From: Antennarius striatus | Lineage: Eukaryota; Chordata; Actinopteri; Lophiiformes; Antennariidae | Reading direction: 5' to 3' | Length of the DNA stretch: 64,000 nucleotides | NCBI RefSeq assembly: GCF_040054535.1 | Contig: NC_090780.1 | Location: forward strand, 11,126,501-11,190,500 | In this document: positions 51,220 to 61,300 of the stretch, one piece after another | Position numbering within the stretch: position 1 is the first letter of the stretch | How the letters are laid out: every line of letters starts with the position of its first letter | Notes under the pieces: generated by a model | The model's database searches: none | The model's input: only the letters and a program-made list of their open reading frames with translations | What the model was told of the DNA's origin: nothing | Made by a program: the position numbers and the translations under genes

Positions 51220-52085
51220 CAAAAAGTAAGGAGTTAATCACATTTATGACACTGTGATGACTCTGGGGTATTTGCACTAACTTAGTGAGTGCACTAATGC
51301 ACTTTAATAACATGGATTGGCCAATAGCCATTCATAGAGATTAAATGCAACACAAAATAACTTTAGCGGCAGATTCTTTAAGTCCTGTGAGATGCAAGGT
51401 TGGGCATCCATGGATTGGAATTGTTTGTCCAACGCATCCCACAGATGCTCAATTGGCTTGATATCTGGCAAATCTGGAGGCCAAACAAACACCGAAGAGT
51501 CATTGTTGTGTTCCTCAAACCATTCCTAACCTTTTTTTCTTTGTGGCAGGGTGCATTATCTTCCTGAAAGAGGCCACTGCCATATACACGCCTTTCTTGT
51601 TTCCAAGAAAGGCGTGTATATGGGCTGCAAGAGTGACTAGGTATGTTAGGTGTGACTAGGAAACATACACACTGGCAGGACCCAAGGCATCTCAGCAAAC
51701 ATTGCCTCAGGCATTTCACTGCCTCCGTCTGCCTCATTGAGTGCTGGCCGCTGTGACCTCGTCACAGGTTAAATGCTTTTTCTTCCTTGGAAAACTTTTG
51801 ATAGGTACGGAGCACCTGGGAACATCCCAGAAGAGCTGCAGATGTTCTGACCCAGTAGTCAAACCATCACAATTTGGCTCTTGTCTTACCCAACCTTTTT
51901 GCGTTGCCCATTTTTCCTGTTTCTAATGCATCAACTGCAAGGACAGCCACAGCATACAAAATGAACAAAATGTTCATTTGCTGCATAATACATCCCACCT
52001 GTTAACAGGCGACATGATCAAGAGATCTTCAGCGTTATTCACATCACTATTAAGAGATCATAATGTTATGGCTGTTATCTATAAT
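51220..52085 (-). pseudogene. Tc1-like transposon remnant with broken transposase
   Basis: On the minus strand: FQEDNAPCHKEKKV (a catalytic-core block of Tc1 transposases) near 51530-51570, then, in another frame, WPPDLPDIKPIEHLWDALDK near 51430-51490. The order is right but the frames differ, so the gene is frameshifted. The right end, with GTTATTCACATC and CATAATGTTATGGCTGTT (52030-52075), resembles a Tc1 terminal region. Confidence 0.8.
51580..51623. repeat. Perfect short-loop hairpin inside the Tc1 remnant
   Basis: CCATATACACGCCTTTCTTG and its exact reverse complement are separated by only TTTC. One arm is ordinary transposon sequence and the other an inverted duplicate of it. Confidence 0.95.
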
Positions 52086-53758
52086 GCTGTACTTTAAAAC
52101 ACTTACTACCCCTGAAAAGCAATTGAAAGGTTTAAGTTTAGATTAGACCAGAGGATTTCCTCAGCTCAGTGGAATGTCATGGTCACTAGCAATAGATCTC
52201 AGTTGGGGATGCCTGACACATTCCCTTTAGAGTCTTGTGACACATGTAGCTGGAAATGACAGACATAAGGAACAGTTTAGCATAGTTGTTCTTTTGGTGC
52301 TTAAGAATAATCAAAAGCATTTGTGGGAATTAATTCTCTTGACATGTCCACATAAGTTTGGAGTGGTTGTGTTAACTTCCTGTCTTTTGAAAAGTGCATT
52401 TCTTTACAAGTTCATTTTCAAGTTGCCTCAGTTTTTATAGGTGGTGGTTATCAATATTTATGAACATTAAATGGATTAAATTCTAGGTCTTGAGTGATGT
52501 GAAATAGGTAAATCCTTGTGAAGACATTATAGTTAATCCATCTCTGCAGTCTTCCTTGGAGACAGAGCATTTAAATCATATTTTATTTTGTCATATTTGT
52601 CAATGTGTTAGTTTAACTGATTTAAAAATTACTAAAACAATAACTTGAAAATCTTTCATATTCTACCAGCCCAGCATGACACAACACAAAAAATGAGCAA
52701 ACTGCTGATGATGGTATCAGAGTTTTTTTTTTCACATGGACAAAATAATTTGGTGGATGTGTCCAGAAGGTTGTTGGACAAAAGCAATTATCAAATTGAT
52801 TTGAGAACTTTTTTGCCTTGTCTAATACAAAGTCAGGATAAAAAGTCTGAGTCTGCTTTAGAAGATGAACATTATTGAATTACTGTGGTTACACAATATT
52901 ATGGGCACACTACAATATTATTGCAATATATTATTCTCACAGCAGAATAGATGTATGTTATTTGCAATTATGTGAGAAGTATGTAGATTGGTGCTGGCAT
53001 TGCCATCATTTAAAATGAGCTGCAAAACATTAGCACAATATCATGTATACCTATGCAGAGTCACAGAAGTCAAAATCAATCAGTATTTAAAGGATGTTTA
53101 AATTGCATTATGTTGAAAAGTATTCATAAACTTTCAAACCTTATTTAAGTAATTTTGTACACTCAGAGGAGGTATTGCTTAAACACCCATTTAGTGTGGT
53201 AATGTTATTTTAGCAAGCTTCTGAAGTAATAATAGTACTATGCCTGAAGCATGAATCAATAAGGAAAATATAAAACACAGTTGGAACATTTGTTTTGGCA
53301 GGAGGGCCTTTGTTCCATATATAGCATATATAGAAGTATAACAGCGAGACATGTTTTTATAAACCCAGGAGGTTATATTTTCACCCTTATCTCCTTGTTC
53401 ATCACTTGTTTGTCTATTAACAGGATGATATAACTTGTCTACTGATATCTACTGGAGATGCAGCCTCCACTTTGAGAAAAGTCGGACATGGTTACAAAAA
53501 AACACTCATTCACTTTTGCTGGACAGTGGATGGATCCAGGAATTTTTCTCTGGCTCTGCTCAACGCAGCAAATTAGGTTACAAAACTTTCATACAGTGAA
53601 GAATTACTCCATAATTCCTAGTAAAGTAAAAAAAACAACACAAACATGTTTTTGCATATCAATATCTTCTTGCAGTTGTGAATGAGAAGATCAGAAAATC
53701 TTGACAAACAGGTAGAAACATTCACCCTTGGCAATGACAAGCATGCTGTACTGAGTTC

Positions 53759-53873
<115 letters not shown>

Positions 53874-54013
53874 TTGTCTTTATTATTTTTTAATTTCTAA
53901 GAGCATTTATGCCTATGATTAACATGATCTAATTGTTACTCTAATAGCCATGGTATTGTAATACCCAGCATTGTGTTAACTGAATCTCTGGTGACTTTAT
54001 CAATTACATCACT

Positions 54014-54066
54014 GAATGAATGAATGAATGAATGAATGAATGAATGAATGAATGAATGAATGAATA
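54014..54066. repeat. (GAAT)n microsatellite
   Basis: Thirteen GAAT units. The same unit forms the tail of the SINE family, though no SINE body is visible beside it. Confidence 0.95.
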
Positions 54067-57000
54067 GAACTTTTGAACTAGGAGAACAACCTGAAGAGGT
54101 GGATGTTCGTGGGTGGCCTGTTCCCTCTTGGAAACCATTCATGCCTGGAACCAGGCATCTCAATAACCTCAATAAACACACCTAAACGAATTAAACCTGG
54201 CTGACTCTGAGTGCCAGAGACTGAAATTACATAGCCAACCAGAATGAAAATGATCAGGACATGGGAAACAAAACAAGGAACTGATGATCATATAAGTCTG
54301 TTTTATAAAGGCGTTCATCTGTTTCGTCCGTGTTTCTATTTTCCTTTTTATCTGAAGCATGTAATTTAGATAATCAATGACTATTCAACCATTTCTTTCA
54401 GCTCAGGTTTTCTCTTCGACACTTACTGTCGTATCAGCAGGTAATCAAATTAGGCAGTGAAATGAAATTATCAAACTATGTATGACAGGGCTTGAGGTTG
54501 GGGGGCTCTGCTTGTGTGCCCACAAGCAAAAATATGGGATCAAGCAGCTTTTATAGTCGAGTTAAAATGTCAATGTAATATTGGGCAGAATATTGTAATC
54601 TAATAGTCTCTAGACAACACTGAGAACTGCTGTCATCATATGTCTGAAGCATATCAAATATATTAAAGCTATAATCTGTTTAGTAAGTGAGGCAGTGGCA
54701 AGAGAGTATATTTAGCACCATGCAGTTTCATTGTTCTTTATTTGAATATGATTATTTTATACTACTTTGAGAGTTGTTGTTTTATCTCATTTGTTTGAGA
54801 GCTATATATGTTAATCTTATTAAAGACTGAATGTTTTTTCCAACATAAGTGCTTCTTAAAGACAAAATATCTTCCACAATACAAGGTGTCATCGAGTCAA
54901 CCTTGCAAATTTAATGGTGAAAAGAAAAGGGCCATTTCCAACCAGCGCTTGGTTTACCCTGTGTGTCTTTGTCTTTATATTCTACTGTGACAATGGCTCC
55001 ATCCACAGGGGACCAAGGGTAACTTGACATTTTCAGGAGTATGTAAGAAATGTAAGCTGTTCCTATATGGCAATCAAAGTTATATTTATATAAAATATAT
55101 TAATATATAACAGAATTGAAATGAAAATATATCAATATCCTTTAATATTTGGCCTGCACATGACAGCCATTCTGTTAAGGAATGGCTGATTCACTGGTTC
55201 TGGATTCATGGCTCACTGCAATCCAACACTCATCCCCCAATTTGCCTGAGTCTAAAAACTATATCAAGTGAATATCTGACGGTTTTGACAGCCAAATGCA
55301 GATCTGGCCAATGTGATAGGAGAGACAACCTACCAACAACTAATACTGTACTCAGTTATGGTGGGAGACAGCAAAATAATTCAAAGAATGGTACAAAAAA
55401 ACACATGTAATGGGCTTGTTTGCATGGTCTCTACCAATTATATTAGTAAAAGGTGGGGGAATTTTGTCTTCTCTGTATGATACCTTTTTTAACATTTAAT
55501 TCCATAGATCCCAAATTACTTTAGAATACATTGCAAACGGCCCAGAGACACCTTGAGGTACGTCAGAGGAATAAGTCTGGGTGCATTAAAAGAATCAAAA
55601 AACAACCACAAAAAGTATATGGGTTAGTTACAACAGCTTCAAATTTTGGATAGGGAGGAAGCGATTGATCCAGGATTATTTTTCACTTTCACATCTTATA
55701 AATTAGATTAGGATTTATTTTAATTGAAAGGTATTGATGGCCATTGGCAGATGCATGTGATCTATTAAACACTTATCTAGGTCTGTAAAAGGTCAGTAGG
55801 AGGCACTTAAAAGCTGCTCTAGTCATGTATAAATGAACTGAACGGTTTCTGGAGATGCTCTACCTGATCTCCCTCATTTTCATCACCACAAAATAACAAT
55901 GTGGTTTGAATAACTCATTATTATTTATAGAGACATTATGTTGCATGCATTTCCAATAACTAAATAAATGGTGGACTATCATCAGCACCATTCCTTTTCA
56001 GTTTTCACCAGTTTCCAAACAGCTGAACATTACAAGACAATAAGAAGAAACATTTGTGGGATTTCACTGATTTATTGTTTTGTTAACATTTGTGCAAGGA
56101 TAAGAGTTACAAAAATCTACAGACTGGACATGATAATATATCCTGTTCCTACCATCCTATTTATACAGGCATCCTCTAACATTATGTATGATTTCAGCTC
56201 AACATACCTATTACACTTTAACGATGAAGTGAAGTGATTATCCTTATTAGACAAGAAACACCACCAACAGTAAACAAGTTCATCTTAACACCCACACAGT
56301 CTGAACTGAGCATGTGTGATCTAAATGTTATGTAAGCTTCAATGATGCTGATGATGCTGATGAGCTACATCCTGTTCCTAACATGCCGGCAAAATGAAAC
56401 CACAGAACCTCGTACAGCAGCGGTTCGCTATCGTGTTCGTCAGTGTATTAGTCACTTGGATTGGAGAACATTTTGTTTATTGAGGTAACAGCTCGTCTTT
56501 TTGATTTAGAGATGACTATAGAACTATTATGAGAACATTACTGATCTTGAACGTCTTTGTGTTTGTTGCATTTCATTTTCTTGATTGAGAAGTATGTACA
56601 TTTTGGAACAGCCAGTTTTGACGTGCAACAAGCGGTCGTGATCCATGGGTTAGGAAACGCATGAGTTTCAGGTTGCTGTTCATTGAGTGGCTGTGCTTCT
56701 ACCAGTCAGCTTTGCCAAACCCAGGTTATAGGACAGATTATTGGGCAGTAGTAATGACGCTGTTGCGCAGCAGTGCCACACGTGACAAAGCCTGACTGTT
56801 GCTGATCAATCTCAGCCTCAGAGAATCTTGTCAGACCTGTCATCTGGAGCTTTCATTTGAAAAATATTTCCATTCAGTTTAAACCCATTATATGAAGAAC
56901 TATTGTTTGTAGGTTTGTTTGTAGAAAACAATTGTCAATGTAGAGATATGGAATTGCTTTATCTAGTAGCAACTATAAGAACTTTAAAATAATGTAATTC

Positions 57001-57748
57001 TAGCCTGGTGTTCCCATACAGCAATGGGCTACGTCTGAAATGACTCAAATGGCATGATGGCACATAGTTTACCCTTTAGGGAGCAATCAGCCCCGATATT
57101 TAACTTTTGTAAGAGCATTTCTTTACAACCTCTCTCACAAGTGTAGCATCATACATCTGTAATTTCCTAATTTATCAAATGTTACATATTGCATTGTGGG
57201 ATTGCAGGCACTCAAGATTTTTACATATTTACCAGGCACATTCCAAATTGTAATGCTGAGGCGTTTCAGAACACTACACAGATTCCACAGTCAGAATTCA
57301 GACACTGAAATAACACAGCAGACAATGCCAATTTAATAGAGGCCTTTCAGATGCTTTCAAGGAGTCTTGTCTGTAGCAGGAAACTTTACAGTTTGATGGT
57401 TTAAAGATGATGGGAAAGACTCTCAAAGGAAACATTTTTGTCAATATCAATGGTTTCCAAGGAGTTCAAGTTTGCATTGACGACCGTACATATAGAGAGA
57501 CTGAGTGTCTATATGATTAGTGGTGAAATATTCCTTGAAGTGTGGCCTCATAATGGAACATTAAACAAGGTACAGAGCTCACATCATTTCTGGAACCGAA
57601 TAATGTGATATGAGATTGTCATTGTCAGACATCAGTAAACAGAAGTATCATCCAGTGCACTTTACACAACATGGGTATTCATAAAACTCTATAGACCTTT
57701 TTCTCTCAGGTTAAATCCTATTTCTGTGTAATATTGTTATACAGTATA

Positions 57749-57754
57749 TTTATT
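57749..57754 (-). terminator. srgap3: Possible srgap3 polyadenylation signal
   Basis: AATAAA on the minus strand, 155 bases after the srgap3 stop codon. It is in AT-rich sequence where such hexamers occur by chance, so the 3' end may lie further downstream. Confidence 0.35.
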
Positions 57755-57908
57755 TTTACATTAAGTCAGTCAGAAACCAGCAGTAGCCCTCCTGCACTTC
57801 AAAGATTAGTGGTTTATATTTATCATACAGTCCTGATGGTGTGATGTCATTCACAATCACTGCGTATCGCTAATGTTCTTCAACCACTTGAGTTTTGCCT
57901 GACTGGAG

Positions 57909-58382
57909 CTACATGTTACCTTGCTTGTCTGAGGATGATGATGAGGTGGACGGTGATGGGGACGGAGGTTTAGGAAAGACCCTGTCAGTGGGTGTGATGC
58001 TGGGACTGCCGAGACCAGAAGAACTAGAGCTGCTGGAGCGGTGCGGCCCCCCCTGGCTCTGTCCAGTCAGAGGTGCAGGAGCAGGTCGGATTGGTCTGGC
58101 AGGTGGGGGCCTTAGCGGTGCACTCGGCCTTCGTGCCGACAGCGCAGGTTTAAACGTGGTCATGGTCTCAGAAGAGGAGCTGCTGCTTGTGCGTCGCATG
58201 GCTGCATCCGGATCCCTAATCACCATAGTGTGCAGAGGGCTGCTGGGCAGCTCCTGGGATCCGTCAGGGTGTTTGAGGGGCTCCAATGTGTCCAAAACAA
58301 CATCAGGGGCATGTTTGGCCACATTCTGTCTCTCCAGCTCTCGCAACTCATGGAGAGCTGTATTCATGGTTTTCTCTATATC
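57909..58382 (-). CDS. srgap3: srgap3 last coding exon (C-terminal tail)
   Basis: 157 codons and the stop, starting in phase 0 after acceptor tttctcag with [16 protein letters not shown]. This helical start is followed by [26 protein letters not shown], a poly-Ser stretch and a Pro-rich region ([15 protein letters not shown]), ending [11 protein letters not shown]. The tail is longer and more Ser/Pro-rich than I recall for the human protein. The plus-strand frame over the same bases is a shadow. Confidence 0.95.
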   Translation of the reverse strand, partial: DIEKTMNTALHELRELERQNVAKHAPDVVLDTLEPLKHPDGSQELPSSPLHTMVIRDPDAAMRRTSSSSSSETMTTFKPALSARRPSAPLRPPPARPIRPAPAPLTGQSQGGPHRSSSSSSSGLGSPSITPTDRVFPKPPSPSPSTSSSSSDKQGNM

Positions 58383-61300
58383 CTGAGAAACATGAGATAA
58401 AAATTTTAACACTTGGAAATTTAAACATTCAGGCAAACAGAAACTAAAACCAACGGTCAACTTTTTTTCTCTTCTAATTTAAAACCTGGTATTTTTTTCT
58501 TCCTGTGTGATGTGGGTATTACAAACAGCTAATAAATATTACGTCCATTCATTCATTCATTCATTCATTTCTTAAAGACAAAACAATTGTTATCGTCTCG
58601 TCTTCAGCCGCTTTCCCGGTGTTATAGGTCACAGGATCTGCTGGAGCTTATCTCAGCTGACAGCGGGTGGGAGGCTGGGAACACCTCAGATGAGAAAACA
58701 GTTCATCGCAGGACCACATGGAAGAGAGACAACAATTCACACACACGATGTCTGTGTAGGTTCTCAGTTATCCAGGTCATGGTTATCCAAAGCTGTTTAA
58801 ATCAATCCACTGGACTTTAAGAAAGTTTCTTGTAAACAATTCGCCCCTCATCCAACAGGCTTCGTCAGTTTGTTTAGAACTCCTACAGAACTGACAAAGC
58901 CTCTTGGATGGGAGGTGAAGTGTTTCTTTAAGTCCAGTGGATTGATTTAAACAGCTTTGAAAAATTCACACACACATTCACACCTACAGACAATTTGGAG
59001 TGATCAATTCAACTAAGCTACATGTTTTTGGATGTGGAAGGAATCGGGAGAACCCAGAGAGAACCCCCGCAGACACAGAGAGAAAATACCATCAAAGAAA
59101 ATCCCCAGGCAACGGTGCTATCCACTGCACCACCATGCTGACCATAAATACTTTAATTTTCCACAAAATTTAGGATAGGAGTTGAATGAGATTGCTTTGA
59201 ATTACATCTACATCTACTCTATACAATAATGACCTGTCAGAATATTAAGACCACATATCAGATTGCAATTAATTGGAAAGAAATACACGGAATAATGCAC
59301 ATTTATATGGTTTTTGGTGAGGAGCTTTTGTATATTTCAAGGCCTAAGTATCAACACTCACCTCAGCGAGTGCTTCAGCTTCGAGGGCTTTGTGATCTCC
59401 TAAACTTGCATGTCGAGTGGTGCTGGGTGAAGACCGCTGAACGTGGCTGTTGACAAAGGCCTTTCTGTCTGGGTGGTTGACACAGCCAGCACCGGCAAAA
59501 GTGGTGAGACGTCGTTTCTCTGGACTGTCTGATGGCCCCTTGCAAAGGGCCACTTTGCGTGGGCTGCAGGGCCGAGGCATAACCCTGGGGGGCTGTTCTG
59601 AAGCTCTGTTGGGGCTGTGACTATCGGCGCCATTCCTGCGGCGTGGAATGGCAGCTCCATCAGACCGCACCCTCAACCTAAAACAGATCAGTGTCACTTT
59701 TATTAGTCTCAGAATAATGCTTAATAATGACTTACCATTACAAGCCAGTATACTACATATACTACATGTACTGTTGATATGCTCTCACTGCTTATAACAT
59801 GTGTCCCATGAAGGTTAAATGACCCCACCTCCCAAAGGCTGCTCCGAAGCGACGCTCAGGCTCAGGTGTGTGTTCAGAAGGAGATTGGTGGTCGTTTCTC
59901 AATGAGGCTCTTTCATCGTGGTGTGGCCCACTGCTGGCAGCACCATCAGTCCTCTGGACGCTGTCCGAGAAGGCATCATCCCTAATACAAACAGACAGAA
60001 GGCAAAGGATCTATGTTAATGGTATCTGTCCTCACGGAATGTCAATACTAGTTTTTAGTTTGACAGATCAATATTTATAAAACTTAAAACTCTTGAAATG
60101 GACACAAGAATCCTCACCGATTAAATTCTTGCTACGAAAAAAACCTCAACAAAAAACAGACTGTCTCATTACTTTTCGAGACAACATTAATGACTTCAGT
60201 CACATTAGACCCTGAATTGCATTTAATTTTGTTATCTGGCCTCTAATGCAGGAGTGTTTATCAGACTGAAGCAGAAAATAAAGGCTGTTTATTCATTTGT
60301 TTATTCATCAGCGGTAATCGTCTTCTCTTTAGTCGCTTTTCTAAAGTTATGGGTCACGGATTCTGCTGGAGGCAATCTCAATTGACTACAGGCAATAGGC
60401 AGGATACACCGCATACGAGATGCCAGCTCATTGCAGGGCCACAAGATTTACAGACAACCATTCACGCTCACGCTCACACTTATGGACAATGTGGAGTGAT
60501 CCATACACTGTTTTTGGTGTTGGGAGGAAGCTGGAGAACCTGGACAGAAATTAATTTGCAAGGTATTTTCTGCAAACAATAAAATCAAATAACTTCAGCT
60601 CATTAGTTAACGGTTTGGAAATTGTATAACTATAAAACGATTGAGACCAGGCTCTACGGTGCACTGGCATCGCTCTCGGGGTGTACCCTGTCTCACACCC
60701 TCTAGGATGGGCTCGACGAGCCCTGCGACCCGTGTTAGCGGGAGAAGCGAGTATTGAAGATGAATGAATGAATGATTTAGAATGCTTTTAGCGTTTCACT
60801 AATTCACATTGTTGCTGCCCCCCTCATGTGAGCAGTTAGTGTGAACGCTTGCAGCGGTTTCTGGAGATGGAAGTCAGTGCTGCGTTGTAAGTGGCTAATA
60901 GATGGTGTCTTAATCCTCCTCCTCTGTTCAGAGATAGTTTCTCCAGTTTGAAAAAAAAAAAGGCTTCTTTACCTCCTCTCCCCAACCCCCTGTCTTCACT
61001 GGCTATATGCCCAGAAACCACAGCAACTGTTCACACCTGGGTGCAGCTCACCATCACAGTTCACAGGAGGGTGGGCGGGAAAACGACTCCCTTATGAATG
61101 GTTACGACTCTTAATGAGACATACCATTCATAACAGGAGTATCTGGACTCTACCAGTCAGTTAGACTGGTAGATCCAAGAATCCTCTTGGATGCAAGGTA
61201 AAATGTCTTCAGCCAAACTAAAGCAAGTCCAGTTTTGTTACATCCCGATTCAGAGCGATGGTGTATTGTACTTGTGTTTGTGTGTTCTGTCCGTCTGTTA

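Noticed and set aside
57895..58386. 163-codon plus-strand open frame
   Set aside because: Exact antisense of the last srgap3 exon; the open frame results from that exon's Ser/Pro-rich codons.
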